Below are positions 7,774-17,712 of a stretch of DNA of 64,000 nucleotides, piece after piece. Origin of the DNA: JACRLW01 sp050181465 (GTDB taxonomy: Bacteria; Planctomycetota; UBA1135; UBA2386); assembly GCA_050181465.1 (NCBI GenBank), contig JBFXDD010000001.1, forward strand, positions 124,001 through 188,000. The letters are read 5' to 3'. Within the stretch, counting starts at the first letter, position 1, and the number at the start of each line of letters is the position of its first letter. Position numbers and translations under genes: made by a program. Below the pieces are notes generated by a model, which did no database searches, was not told the DNA's origin, and was given only the letters and a program-made list of their open reading frames with translations.

Positions 7774-9120
7774 GTGTTCCGACGCGTCCTCATCGCCAAT
7801 CGAGGCGAGATCGCTCTGCGCATCCTGCGCGCGTGCAAGGAACTCGGAATCGAGACGGTTGCCGTCTACTCCGAGGCCGACCGCGACCTCTTGCACCTCC
7901 GGTACGCAGACGAAACCGTCTGCATCGGTCCGGCGCCCAGCGCCCAGAGCTATCTCAACATCCCTTCGCTCATCGCCGCGGCCGAGATCGCCGACGTCGA
8001 GGCGATCCATCCCGGCTACGGGTTCCTCTCGGAGAATGCCCACTTCGTCGAGGTCTGCCAGTCCTGCAACATCCGCTTCATCGGTCCCTCCGCCGAGACG
8101 ATCGCTGCGCTCGGGGACAAGGTGCAGGCGAAGCGGATCGCCAGAGAAGCGAAGGTCCCTGCCGTCCCCGGCAGTGACGGTCCGGTCGAGAGCGAGAAGG
8201 ACGCCTTGGCGATCGCCCGCTCGATCGGCTACCCGGTCTTGATCAAGGCGGCAGCCGGCGGCGGTGGTCGCGGGATGCGCGTCGCGCACAACGACGTGAG
8301 CCTCGTCAACGGCTATCACTCGGCACGCGCCGAGGCGGAGGCGGCGTTCAAGAACCCGACGGTCTACGTCGAGAAGTTCATCGACCGGCCGCGCCACGTG
8401 GAGATCCAAATCCTTGCCGATCAGCACGGCAACGTGGTGCATCTCGGCGAGCGCGACTGCTCCTTGCAGCGACGCCATCAGAAGCTGGTCGAGGAGAGTC
8501 CGTGTCCGGTTCTCGATCCGCGCACGCGCGCCGCGATGGGCGAGGCAGCCGTGCGGCTCGCGCGAGCGGCGAAGTACCACTCGGCAGGCACCGTCGAATT
8601 CCTGCTCGATCAAGAGGGCAACTTCTACTTCATCGAGGTGAACACCCGCGTCCAAGTGGAACACCCGGTGACGGAAGAGGTCACCGGCGTCGACATCATC
8701 CAGGAGATGATCCGTATCGCGGCGGGTCACAAGCTGTCCTTCCGCCAGGAAGACATCGTGATGGGGGGGCATTCGATCGAGTTCCGGATCAACGCCGAAG
8801 ACCCGGATCAGAACTTCAAGCCTTCCCCAGGCCGCATCGAGTCGCTCGTCGTTCCGGCCGGCCCCGGTGTTCGGTGGGACAGTCACGCCTACGCGGGCTA
8901 TCGCGTCCCGCCCCACTACGACTCGATGGTCGGCAAGCTGATCGTCCATCGGAAGACGCGCCGCGAGGCACTCGCGACGGCGCGGCGTGCGCTCGAGGAA
9001 CTCCAGATCGACGGCATCGCGACCACTCGATCGCTCTTCCTGCGAGTCCTCGAGCATTCCGACTTCATCAACGGGCAGGTCGACACCAGCTTCGTCGACC
9101 GCTACTTCGGGCAGCGCTGA
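7774..9120 (+). CDS. accC: Acetyl-CoA carboxylase, biotin carboxylase subunit
   Basis: A 448-residue ATP-grasp biotin carboxylase, full length for the family. Motifs are FRRVLIANRGEIALRILRAC at the N-terminus, HPGYGFLSEN, the glycine-rich ATP loop KAAAGGGGRGMR, the RDCSLQRRHQKLVEE segment, FIEVNTRVQVEHPVTE with the catalytic EVN and R-Q-VEH residues, and the C-terminal PPHYDSMVGKLI. It carboxylates biotin on AccB. The start is GTG 7774, three bases after accB. An AmaP-like gene follows 18 bases downstream and may be co-transcribed. Confidence 0.97.
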   Translation: MFRRVLIANRGEIALRILRACKELGIETVAVYSEADRDLLHLRYADETVCIGPAPSAQSYLNIPSLIAAAEIADVEAIHPGYGFLSENAHFVEVCQSCNIRFIGPSAETIAALGDKVQAKRIAREAKVPAVPGSDGPVESEKDALAIARSIGYPVLIKAAAGGGGRGMRVAHNDVSLVNGYHSARAEAEAAFKNPTVYVEKFIDRPRHVEIQILADQHGNVVHLGERDCSLQRRHQKLVEESPCPVLDPRTRAAMGEAAVRLARAAKYHSAGTVEFLLDQEGNFYFIEVNTRVQVEHPVTEEVTGVDIIQEMIRIAAGHKLSFRQEDIVMGGHSIEFRINAEDPDQNFKPSPGRIESLVVPAGPGVRWDSHAYAGYRVPPHYDSMVGKLIVHRKTRREALATARRALEELQIDGIATTRSLFLRVLEHSDFINGQVDTSFVDRYFGQR

Positions 9121-9138
9121 GCGAGCGCGGTCGGGCCG

Positions 9139-9801
9139 ATGCGCAGCGGTGTCGAACATCTGATCGCGCGGTTCCTGCTCGTCCTGAACCTGGCGGTGGC
9201 GATCCTTGCATCCCTGTGGGTGCTGTTGGTGTGGGCCGCGCCGGAAGCCCTCAGCTCCGTCGGGCCGAAGGAGGCAGGGACGCTGAGATTGGTTGTGCGC
9301 GGGGACGGCGGCATCGGCCTGGTCGCGCTCTTCGCCGGGGTCCTCGTCGTGTTCGACGTCGTGTGGCTCGCGATCACGCTCGCGCCGAAAGCGGCGGCCG
9401 GCAGTGTCGTGAGCGACACCGAGACCGGCCGGATCCTGGTGTCGAAGGATGCGATCGAGAACGGCCTGCGCATCGCCGGCGAGGCGGTGGCTGAGATCTC
9501 ACGCTTGCGCGTGACGGTGGACGCGCCGCGCGGTCGTGCGCGCCGCGTGGCGGTCCGCGCCCAGTTCCAGGCCCGCGAAGGCGCGAAGCTCGAACGGGTG
9601 AGCAGCGATCTGCGCGAGGCCCTGCGGCGGCGATTCGCCGAGCTGGTGAGCATGCCGGCGAGCGGTCGCCTCGAACTCGATCTCGAGTTCGGCGGCTTCA
9701 GCGGGCGTTCGCCACGCCCGGCGGAGGCGACCGAGACACCTGCCGAGGAACCACCTGCTCCCTTCACCGGGCCGAAGTATCCCATCGAACCCGAGGACTG
9801 A
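9139..9801 (+). CDS. AmaP-like (alkaline-shock membrane anchor) protein
   Basis: A 220-residue membrane protein. Two transmembrane segments (about 10-33, FLLVLNLAVAILASLWVLLV, and about 55-76, IGLVALFAGVLVVFDVVWLA) are separated by a short loop. A soluble domain follows (VSKDAIENGLRIAGEAVAE and onward), resembling the AmaP/Asp23-associated fold, and then an acidic, Pro-rich tail. In Firmicutes, AmaP anchors Asp23 to the membrane and amaP/asp23 genes often follow accBC, which matches this position. No separate Asp23 gene is present here. The assignment rests on topology, domain appearance and context. Confidence 0.6.
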   Translation: MRSGVEHLIARFLLVLNLAVAILASLWVLLVWAAPEALSSVGPKEAGTLRLVVRGDGGIGLVALFAGVLVVFDVVWLAITLAPKAAAGSVVSDTETGRILVSKDAIENGLRIAGEAVAEISRLRVTVDAPRGRARRVAVRAQFQAREGAKLERVSSDLREALRRRFAELVSMPASGRLELDLEFGGFSGRSPRPAEATETPAEEPPAPFTGPKYPIEPED

Positions 9802-9876
9802 ACCGGAATCGGCCCTTAGGACGGGGCATTGCCGAGCCGAAGAAGATGCAGGAGCATCTCGCAGCAAACCCTGACC

Positions 9877-10917
9877 ATGGCAAGGAACGACCTACGCACC
9901 TTGGCAGTCCTCGTCGGATTCGCTGCGGGACTCTCGGCCCAGACCGATCTGGGGCCGCGCAATCAGATTCTCCCAGGCGAGCAGTCCGGCGGCGGGTTGT
10001 TGCCGACCAGCCCCTTCCGCGCGCTCCTCGAGCGCGGCGAGGTCCCATCGACCTTCGATGCGGCGGCTGGTGCCCAGCGCCGCTTCCGAGGCTTTCCGCT
10101 GCTCACCCCGCCGGATTTCGGCGCCTTCCCGGGCGGTCAGTTGCCGCAGCCCTTCCTCCTGCCGACCGACCCCTTGCCGCCGATCCCGGGCGCAGCGCCG
10201 CCGACGAGCGCGTGGCCGGGTTGGCTCGGGGCGTCCGCCGAGTCGTTCGTGCCCTCGAAGGCGTTGATCATCCATTCGAACGATTACGTCTGGGTTCGCG
10301 AAGCGGAGGAGACCGCCTACGTGCCCCTGGCGCCCTACGAGCGGACCATGATCGTCGGGGAGGGCACCGAAGTCGACGTCCGCGGCGGGGGACAGTTCAC
10401 CGTGCAACTGCACTGCGGAGCGAGTCTCCGCGCCTTGGGGCGAGCGCATCTGGCGCTCACCACGATGAACGACAAGGCCGCGCTCGTGCGCATCGACGAC
10501 CTGAGCTGGGTGAACGTGCTGACGACCCAACGGCCGATCACGATCGAGTTCGGTCCTCGCCTGACCGTGGAGTCGACGGGCACCCGCTTGGTCTTCGAGA
10601 AGCAGTTGGACGGGAGCATCACGTGCACCAACGACGCGAACTCGGAAGCCGTGCTGCGCCTGCGCGGAGAGGTCATCGTGCTCGGCCACGGTCGACGTGC
10701 CGTCCTGCTTCCCGCGGCGCGACTCGACGGCATTCCGGTCCCGCTGACCTTCGACGGCGACGTTCGCCTCGGCCAAGACGGTCGCGTGCTCCGCGCCCAG
10801 GGTTCCGCGAACGGCGGCACCGTGGCGTGGAACGGCACCCGCTTTCGCGTGCGCGGCGGCACTCTCCTCCGCATCGATCCTCTGGCCGGTCGGGAGTTCC
10901 CGACTGCGCCGAACTGA
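9877..10917 (+). CDS. Secreted protein of unknown function, FecR-like beta domain possible
   Basis: A 346-residue exported protein. The ATG at 9877 gives a clean signal peptide (about 1-21, RTLAVLVGFAAGLSAQ); an upstream in-frame TTG at 9829 would not. Residues about 75-115 are Pro-rich and of low complexity (FLLPTDPLPPIPGAAPP). The rest is predicted beta-rich, with short alternating Val/Leu strands such as TMIVGEGTEVDVRGGGQF and AVLRLRGEVIVLGHGRRAVL. This recalls FecR-type single-stranded beta-helix domains, but no signature residue proves it. The gene stops six bases before the UXS start and may be the first gene of, or read into, the polysaccharide operon. Confidence 0.6.
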   Translation: MARNDLRTLAVLVGFAAGLSAQTDLGPRNQILPGEQSGGGLLPTSPFRALLERGEVPSTFDAAAGAQRRFRGFPLLTPPDFGAFPGGQLPQPFLLPTDPLPPIPGAAPPTSAWPGWLGASAESFVPSKALIIHSNDYVWVREAEETAYVPLAPYERTMIVGEGTEVDVRGGGQFTVQLHCGASLRALGRAHLALTTMNDKAALVRIDDLSWVNVLTTQRPITIEFGPRLTVESTGTRLVFEKQLDGSITCTNDANSEAVLRLRGEVIVLGHGRRAVLLPAARLDGIPVPLTFDGDVRLGQDGRVLRAQGSANGGTVAWNGTRFRVRGGTLLRIDPLAGREFPTAPN

Positions 10918-10923
10918 CGCCCC

Positions 10924-11898
<975 letters not shown>

Positions 11899-11968
11899 GC
11901 GTTGCCGGTCCCTGCCGCTCGCCCGTAGAGTCGTTCTTCCGGTCGGTGAACGCACACCGACGCACGGC

Positions 11969-12940
11969 ATGAACAAGATCCTCATCACGGGCGGCGCCGG
12001 CTTCATCGGCTCGCAGGTCGCGCAGCGATTGCTGAGCGACGGCGCGTCGGTCCGGGTACTCGACAACTTCGATCCCTTCTACGACGTCTCGATCAAGCGC
12101 CGAAATCTGGAGAGCTGCGCGGCGATCGGCGGAGCGACGCGCTTCGAGTTCGTCGAGGGCGACTTCCGTCATGCGGGTACTTGCAAGCAAGCGGTCCACG
12201 GCATGGACGCGGTGCTCCACCTGGGTGCGCTCGCCGGGGTGCGGCCGTCGATCGAAGACCCGATCCGCTACATGGACGTCAACGTCACCGGGACGCAGAC
12301 CTTGCTCTGCGAGCTGAGCGACCGACCGCACGTTCCGATCGTCTTCGCCAGTTCTTCGTCGGTCTACGGCGGCAATCGGAAGGTGCCGTTCGCCGAGAGC
12401 GATCCGGTCGACCATCCGGTGTCGCCCTACGCGGCAAGCAAGAAGGCCGGTGAGGTGGTTTGCTACACGCACCATCACCTCTACGGCAACCCCGTCACCT
12501 GTCTGCGCTTCTTCACCGTCTACGGGCCGGGGCAGCGGCCGGAGATGGCGATCCACAAGTTCGCTCGCCATCTTCTCGCGGAGCGCCCGATTCCGTTCTT
12601 CGGCGACGGAACTACGCGACGCGACTACACCTACGTCGAGGACATCGTCGATGGAGTGATCGCCGCGCTGCAGAGGGCAGACGGCTACCACGTCTACAAC
12701 CTCGGCGGATCTCACACCACCGCGCTCGGCGATCTCGTGCAAACCCTCGAACAGGTCTTCGGCAAATCCGCGCGACTCGAGCGCATGCCTGAGCAGCCGG
12801 GCGATGTGCGCGAGACCTGGGCGGATACGAGCTTGGCGGCCCGCGATCTGGGTTACCGAGCGCGGGTCGGCTTGCGCGAGGGAATCGAACGGTTCGCAGC
12901 GTGGTACCGGAGAGAACGAGACCTCGGAAGAATCGAATGA
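11969..12940 (+). CDS. NAD-dependent epimerase, UDP-glucuronate 4-epimerase type
   Basis: A 323-residue SDR enzyme. The Rossmann motif is ITGGAGFIGSQ, and the NAD-ribose region reads LDNFDPFYDVSIKRRNL, which is characteristic of CapI/LspL-type UDP-glucuronate 4-epimerases. Further motifs are FASSSSVYGGN, the catalytic YAASKKAGE and RFFTVYGPGQRPEMAI. It probably interconverts UDP-glucuronate and UDP-galacturonate and so shares its substrate pool with the UXS encoded just upstream. Its stop overlaps the start of the next SDR gene (ATGA at 12937-12940). A UDP-galactose epimerase role cannot be excluded by sequence alone. Confidence 0.8.
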   Translation: MNKILITGGAGFIGSQVAQRLLSDGASVRVLDNFDPFYDVSIKRRNLESCAAIGGATRFEFVEGDFRHAGTCKQAVHGMDAVLHLGALAGVRPSIEDPIRYMDVNVTGTQTLLCELSDRPHVPIVFASSSSVYGGNRKVPFAESDPVDHPVSPYAASKKAGEVVCYTHHHLYGNPVTCLRFFTVYGPGQRPEMAIHKFARHLLAERPIPFFGDGTTRRDYTYVEDIVDGVIAALQRADGYHVYNLGGSHTTALGDLVQTLEQVFGKSARLERMPEQPGDVRETWADTSLAARDLGYRARVGLREGIERFAAWYRRERDLGRIE

Positions 12941-13890
12941 CCGCGCGCTACTTGGTGACGGGGGGGGCCGGCTTCATCGGTTCTCACCTCGTGGAGTGCA
13001 TGCTTCGTGACGGCTACGCCGTGACGGTGCTCGACAACTTCGCAACCGGCAAGGCCAGCAATCTGGACGAGGCACGAGCTGCCGCCGGTGGGGGTGACAT
13101 CCGCGTCGTCGAAGGCTCGGTGGTCGATCCGGGCGCGGTGGCCTCGGCCATGGAAGGGTGCGCCGGAGTCGTCCATCTCGCGGCGTTGCCGTCGGTGGTG
13201 CGCAGCGTCGAAGCACCGCTCGAGTCGAATGAGAACAACGTCACCGGCACGGTCAACGTGCTCGATCAGGCGCGGCTGCGGAAGATCAAGGTGGTCTACG
13301 CCGGGTCGTCGTCTGCCTACGGCGATCAGGACGCGCCGGCGAAATCGGAAGACCTCCGGGAGATGCCGCTGTCGCCGTACGCCGCGAGCAAGCTGGCAGG
13401 TGAGTTGTATTGCCGCTCCTTCGCCAAGGTCTACGACCTGCCGATCGTGGTCACGCGCTTCTTCAACGTGTTCGGACCGCGGCAAGTGCCCGATAGTCCG
13501 TACTCCGGCGTCGTCGCCGCGTTCTGCTTCGCACTCTTGCGGGGACAACGACCCCGCATCGACGGCGACGGCAGTCAGTCGCGGGACTTCACCTACGTCA
13601 GCGACGTGGCGCGTGGGGTCTCGTTGGCACTTCGCACCAAGACCAGCGGGTGCCAGACGGTGAACCTCGCCTGCTCGGGGAACCACACCATTCGCGATCT
13701 CCTGAACGTTCTCATGGTGCACGCCGGTTCGCGCGTGGAACCGATCTTCGCACCACCTCGGACCGGAGACGTCATGCACTCCCGCGCCGACATCAGTCGC
13801 ATCCGAGCTCTCCTCGGATTCGAGCCCGAGGTGTCCTTCGAAGAAGGCTTGCGCCGCACCTTCGACTGGTATCAAAGCAAGTATCGATGA
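12937..13890 (+). CDS. NAD-dependent epimerase, WbpP-like UDP-GlcNAc/GlcNAcA 4-epimerase type
   Basis: A 317-residue SDR enzyme. It carries VTGGAGFIGSHLVE, LDNFATGK, HLAALPSVVRSVEAP, YAGSSSAYGDQ, YAASKLAGE (catalytic Tyr and Lys) and NVFGPRQVPDSPYSGVV. The ALPSVxRS and NVFGPRQxPxxPY segments are typical of WbpP-type 4-epimerases that act on N-acetylated UDP-sugars, so that specificity is preferred over GalE. The ATG overlaps the stop of the preceding gene, and its own stop overlaps the next start (ATGA at 13887-13890), so the genes are translationally coupled. Confidence 0.75.
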   Translation: MTARYLVTGGAGFIGSHLVECMLRDGYAVTVLDNFATGKASNLDEARAAAGGGDIRVVEGSVVDPGAVASAMEGCAGVVHLAALPSVVRSVEAPLESNENNVTGTVNVLDQARLRKIKVVYAGSSSAYGDQDAPAKSEDLREMPLSPYAASKLAGELYCRSFAKVYDLPIVVTRFFNVFGPRQVPDSPYSGVVAAFCFALLRGQRPRIDGDGSQSRDFTYVSDVARGVSLALRTKTSGCQTVNLACSGNHTIRDLLNVLMVHAGSRVEPIFAPPRTGDVMHSRADISRIRALLGFEPEVSFEEGLRRTFDWYQSKYR

Positions 13891-14624
13891 AAGGCGTCGT
13901 CCTCGCAGGTGGTCTCGGCACCCGGCTCTATCCGCTCACCAAGATCACGAACAAGCACCTGTTGCCGGTGTACGACCGGCCGATGGTGCACTATCCCATC
14001 CAGTGCCTGGTGAATGCCGGAATCTCCGACATCCTGATCGTCACCGGCGGGAACAGCGCCGGGGACTTTCTGCAGTTGCTCGGAAACGGTGCCGACTTCG
14101 GCCTGGAAGACCTCGCCTACACCTACCAACAGGGCGAGGGCGGGATCGCCGATGCGCTTCGGCTTGCGCGGCACTTCGCTGACGGGGACAAGATCGTCGT
14201 CGTGCTCGGTGACAACATCATCGAAGGGAACATCCAGAAGGCGGTCGCGGACTTCGAGAACCAGGAGCGGGGCGCGAAGATCCTGCTGAAGGAAGTCGAG
14301 GATCCGCATCGCTTCGGCGTCGCCAGCGTGGATGCGCGCGGCAAGGTGACGAAGATCATCGAGAAGCCCAAGCAGCCGGAAACGAATCTGGCGGTGATCG
14401 GGATCTACATGTACGACGCGAAGGTGTTCGAGTTCATCGAACGACTGTCGCCGTCGGAGCGCGGCGAGTTGGAGATCACCGACGTGAACAACTTCTATCT
14501 CGCCGAAGGCAGCTTGACCGCCGAAGTCCTCTCGGGCTGGTGGACGGACGCGGGGACTTTCGAATCGCTGTATCGCGCGAGCACGCTCGTTCGCGAGGGC
14601 GGTGCGAATCGGATGGATCGCTGA
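13887..14624 (+). CDS. rmlA: Glucose-1-phosphate thymidylyltransferase-type nucleotidyltransferase, short form
   Basis: A 245-residue nucleotidyltransferase that would activate glucose-1-phosphate to dTDP-glucose, the first step of dTDP-rhamnose synthesis. It has the pyrophosphorylase signature LAGGLGTRLYPLT (residues 5-17), KHLLPVYDRPMVHYPI, VVVLGDNIIEGN with the metal-binding Asp, the EKPKQPETNLAVIGIY segment and the C-terminal SGWWTDAGTFESL. It is about 45 residues shorter than Escherichia coli RmlA and lacks the C-terminal allosteric-site helices, like other short-form homologues. rmlD and rmlB follow, which supports the role; no rmlC is present. UDP- or CDP-sugar use cannot be excluded. 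Confidence 0.82.
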   Translation: MKGVVLAGGLGTRLYPLTKITNKHLLPVYDRPMVHYPIQCLVNAGISDILIVTGGNSAGDFLQLLGNGADFGLEDLAYTYQQGEGGIADALRLARHFADGDKIVVVLGDNIIEGNIQKAVADFENQERGAKILLKEVEDPHRFGVASVDARGKVTKIIEKPKQPETNLAVIGIYMYDAKVFEFIERLSPSERGELEITDVNNFYLAEGSLTAEVLSGWWTDAGTFESLYRASTLVREGGANRMDR

Positions 14625-14644
14625 GGCAAGCGCGCTCGGTCAAC

Positions 14645-15499
14645 ATGAAGGTCCTCGTCACGGGCGCCGGTGGGCAAGTCGGCAGCGCGCTCGTCAGCGA
14701 AGCGAGTTCGCGCGCCCACCAGGTCGTGGGATTCGATCACTCCACCTGCCCGATCGACGACGCCGACCGGGTCCGTGAAGTGGTCGCGAAACACCGACCG
14801 CACGTGGTGGTGAACGCAGCGGCCTGGACCGATGTCGACGCCTGCGAAGCCGATCCCGAGCGAGCCGACCGAATCAACGGCCATGCGGTCGCCTACCTCG
14901 CACAGGCCTGCGAGGCGATCGAGTGCGGTCTGGTCCACCTCAGCACCGACTATGTGTTCGCCGGGGACGCGGCGCGGCCCTATCGACCCGACGATGCGCC
15001 GGCACCGCGTTCCGCCTACGGCCGCAGCAAGTTGCTGGGGGAGGCGGCCGTGCTCCGCGAGCCACGACGTGCGAACTTCGCGGTCGTGCGCACGAGCTGG
15101 GTGTTCGGACCCAACGGGCGCAACTTCCCGCGTGCCATCCTGAACCGGGCGCGCACCGGAGCAGCGCTCCGAGTCGTCGATGACCAGATCGGTTCTCCGA
15201 CCTACGCTCCCGATCTCGCCGCCGCACTGCTCGACCTGATCGCGCTCGACGACTACGGCGGCGTTTGGCACGCGAGTAACTCAGGTCGGACGTCGTGGTT
15301 CGACTTTGCCGCTGCGATCTTGGCCGAGACCGGGTTGCAGGTTGCGCTGTCGCGTCAGTCGACCGCGGAACTGGGGCGCCCGGCACCGCGACCAGCATGG
15401 TCCGTGCTCGACACGACCGCGTTGACCAGAGCGATCGGTCACGAACTCCCCGACTGGCGGGACGCGCTCAGACGCTACCTCGCCACCAACCCTGCATGA
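14645..15499 (+). CDS. rmlD: dTDP-4-dehydrorhamnose reductase
   Basis: A 284-residue SDR enzyme that catalyses the last step of dTDP-L-rhamnose synthesis. Visible motifs are VTGAGGQVGSAL, PHVVVNAAAWTDVDACE (the RmlD hallmark NAAAYTxVDxAE), VHLSTDYVFAGD, the catalytic YGRSKLLGE and VVRTSWVFGPNGRNF. The length is typical. The ATG at 14645 begins the Rossmann fold directly. The stop overlaps the rmlB start in ATGA at 15496-15499. The reductase normally acts on the product of the RmlC epimerase, whose gene is missing from this cluster. Confidence 0.92.
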   Translation: MKVLVTGAGGQVGSALVSEASSRAHQVVGFDHSTCPIDDADRVREVVAKHRPHVVVNAAAWTDVDACEADPERADRINGHAVAYLAQACEAIECGLVHLSTDYVFAGDAARPYRPDDAPAPRSAYGRSKLLGEAAVLREPRRANFAVVRTSWVFGPNGRNFPRAILNRARTGAALRVVDDQIGSPTYAPDLAAALLDLIALDDYGGVWHASNSGRTSWFDFAAAILAETGLQVALSRQSTAELGRPAPRPAWSVLDTTALTRAIGHELPDWRDALRRYLATNPA

Positions 15500-16512
15500 C
15501 CACGATCCTCGTCACCGGCGGCGCCGGCTTCATCGGTTCGAACTTCGTGCGTCACGTCTTGGCGCACACGGAGTGGAAGGTCGTCAACTTCGATTCGCTG
15601 ACCTACGCCGGGAACCTCGAGAACCTCGCCGGACTCGAGCGCCATCCACGCTATCACTTCGTCCTCGGGGACATCCGAGACAGCGCGGCGGTACGACAGA
15701 CCTTCGAGGAGCACCGTCCCGAGATGGTTGCGCACCTCGCAGCGGAGAGCCACGTCGACCGCTCGGTCATGGATGCGCAGGACTTCGTGCTGACCAACGT
15801 CGTCGGCACGCAGATCCTCCTCGATGTCGCGCGTTCGGTCGGCATTCGGCGCTTCCTCCACGTCAGCACCGACGAGGTCTACGGCAGTCTCGGGGCCAGC
15901 GGTCGCTTCACCGAGAGCACGCCGCTCGCGCCGAACTCACCCTACTCGGCAAGCAAGACCGGGAGTGATCTGCTCGTCCGTGCGGCAGTGCACACGCACG
16001 GCTTTCCGGCGGTGATCTCGCGCTGCTCGAACAACTACGGTCCCTACCAATTCCCCGAGAAGCTCATCCCGCTGATGATCGCGAACGCCCTCGAAGGCAA
16101 GGCGTTGCCGGTCTACGGTGACGGCCGCAACGTGCGCGACTGGATTCACGTCGAAGATCACTGCGACGCGCTTCGAACCATCCTCGAGCGCGGGCAGCCC
16201 GGGGAGGTCTACAACGTCGGGGGGGAGTCCGAGCGGGAGAACCTCCAGGTCGTGCGGGAGATTCTGCGGCTGGCCGGTCGGGGCGAGGACCTGATCCGCT
16301 ACGTCACCGATCGACCGGGACACGATCGTCGCTACGCGATCGACGGCTCGAAGATCGCCGCGGAGCTGGGTTGGCGACCGCGAGTTCGCTTCGAGGAAGG
16401 TCTCGCCGAGACCTTCCGCTGGTACGTCGACCATCGCTCATGGTGGGAGCGGATCCGCAGCGGCGCCTACCGCGACTACTACGCTCGCCAATACGGAAGC
16501 CCGGGAGCGTGA
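15496..16512 (+). CDS. rmlB: dTDP-glucose 4,6-dehydratase
   Basis: A 338-residue SDR dehydratase that converts dTDP-glucose to dTDP-4-keto-6-deoxyglucose. Motifs are VTGGAGFIGSNFVRHV, NFDSLTYAGNLENL (RmlB-specific), HLAAESHVDRSV, FLHVSTDEVYGSL, the catalytic YSASKTGSD, RCSNNYGPYQFPEKLIPLMI and NVGGESEREN. Length and motif order are canonical. It is the last of the nucleotide-sugar block. 339 bases follow before the export genes and contain a sigma-54 promoter candidate, so the downstream genes may be separately controlled. Confidence 0.95.
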   Translation: MTTILVTGGAGFIGSNFVRHVLAHTEWKVVNFDSLTYAGNLENLAGLERHPRYHFVLGDIRDSAAVRQTFEEHRPEMVAHLAAESHVDRSVMDAQDFVLTNVVGTQILLDVARSVGIRRFLHVSTDEVYGSLGASGRFTESTPLAPNSPYSASKTGSDLLVRAAVHTHGFPAVISRCSNNYGPYQFPEKLIPLMIANALEGKALPVYGDGRNVRDWIHVEDHCDALRTILERGQPGEVYNVGGESERENLQVVREILRLAGRGEDLIRYVTDRPGHDRRYAIDGSKIAAELGWRPRVRFEEGLAETFRWYVDHRSWWERIRSGAYRDYYARQYGSPGA

Positions 16513-16851
16513 CGCCGCAGCACGATGGGCGCACCGTCGACTCGCCGACACCGCGTCGTGTTCCAGTCGCGGCCGCCCCTTTCCCGATAGACCTTGGACG
16601 ATCGAAGATCGGGCCGAGCATGCACGGCGGGCACCGAGTCGCCCGCGTGCGCTGGATTGGTAGCAGGCATGGATCAGATTATCCGGACAGATCGGATCGG
16701 CATTGGGTCCCGGCCCGGAACTTGCTCCCGCCGCGCGGCTCACGGGACTGTCGCGGCCAGGCTCGCGAAGCTCTCGAGGGGCGACGGTGATCGCAGACCC
16801 GATATTCAAACCTTCGGTAGTCGGACTACGCTCACGACCCCACCGAACCTC
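16513..16851 (+). other. Intergenic region before the export/exosortase genes
   Basis: 339 bases without a convincing gene. Besides the sigma-54 promoter candidate at 16711-16726, there are imperfect dyads upstream, for example around 16601-16615 (GGACGATCGAAGATCG), where an activator could bind. This last point is only a suggestion; no consensus for the regulator is known to me. Confidence 0.5.
16711..16726 (+). promoter_or_regulatory. Sigma-54 (-24/-12) promoter candidate for the export/exosortase operon
   Basis: The sequence CGGCCCGGAACTTGCT matches the RpoN consensus TGGCACGN4TTGCW at all but two fixed positions. The invariant GG (16712-16713) and GC (16724-16725) are separated by the required 10 bases. 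It lies about 130 bases upstream of the Wza-like gene. An NtrC-type regulator with an intact GAFTGA loop is encoded 15 kb downstream in the same locus, which would need exactly such a promoter. Confidence 0.6.
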
Positions 16852-17709
16852 ATGACCCGATCGAAGTCCACTGGACCCGTCTCCTCACTCCGTCGGGGAA
16901 GCGCGCTGGTTCGCCTGCTGTCCTTGCTCCTGCCGGTCCTCTTCGCCAGTTGTTCGAGCGTGGAGTCCGATCGACTTCGCCAGCTCCTGAACGAACGTGG
17001 CTTCGGCACTCGGGCCGACGGTTCCCCGCGGGCCGAGAACTTCGTCGCCGGCGGCGATGACATCCAGTTCGTGATGCCCGCGCTGTCGTATCGACAGCCG
17101 GCTCACGAGCAGCTCTTCCTGCTCCTGTCGCCCCAGCCGGTGGAAGTCGACGGAACGATCTACGTGCCCTACGTCGGCGGCGTCTACGTGCTGGGCAAGA
17201 CCGAGCGACAGGTCGCCGCCGAAGTCAGCCAGGCGCTCGCCAACGTGTTCACCGATCCGATCCCGCTGGAGGCTCGCATCGTGTCCTCCGGCAAGGGCTT
17301 CTACATCTTCGGTGAGGTGGAGGGCGGTGCCCGCTACGTGCCGATGCCGCACGGCGACCTGACCGTTCTCGAGGTGATCGCCCGGGCGACACTGACCGAT
17401 CTCGCGAATCTCGGTCGGGTGCGTGTCGTGAAACCCGACGCTCAGGACCCGCTGGTCGTCGTCGTCAACGTCCGCGAGATCATCGAGTACGGCTACACGA
17501 CGTACAACGTCCCGATCGATCACAACGACATCATCTACATTCCGCCGACCTTCTTCGGTCACATCGCCCGATTCGTCGAAAAGATCCTGCAGCCGATCGG
17601 TGCCGTCACACGCGCCGCCTTCGGTGTGGCTCAGCTCAACGCAACCTACGACTACCTGGTCTTCAACCAGCAGAGCAATCTGCTCCTCGGTGGGAACCGG
17701 CGATTCTGA
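16852..17709 (+). CDS. Polysaccharide export lipoprotein (Wza/OtnA-like)
   Basis: A 285-residue lipoprotein. The signal sequence ends in a lipobox (LLLPVLFASC, Cys at about residue 35). A Poly_export domain follows (VDGTIYVPYVGGVYVLGKTERQVAAEVSQAL), then a SLBB-like region (GFYIFGEVEGGARYVPMPHG) and a C-terminal segment with VPIDHNDIIYIPPTFFG. Proteins of this class form the outer-membrane or periplasmic channel that secretes capsule or EPS. The ATG at 16852 places the signal peptide correctly. The gene starts the export part of the operon, and the Wzz-like gene begins three bases after its stop. Confidence 0.85.
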   Translation: MTRSKSTGPVSSLRRGSALVRLLSLLLPVLFASCSSVESDRLRQLLNERGFGTRADGSPRAENFVAGGDDIQFVMPALSYRQPAHEQLFLLLSPQPVEVDGTIYVPYVGGVYVLGKTERQVAAEVSQALANVFTDPIPLEARIVSSGKGFYIFGEVEGGARYVPMPHGDLTVLEVIARATLTDLANLGRVRVVKPDAQDPLVVVVNVREIIEYGYTTYNVPIDHNDIIYIPPTFFGHIARFVEKILQPIGAVTRAAFGVAQLNATYDYLVFNQQSNLLLGGNRRF

Positions 17710-17712
17710 CCC

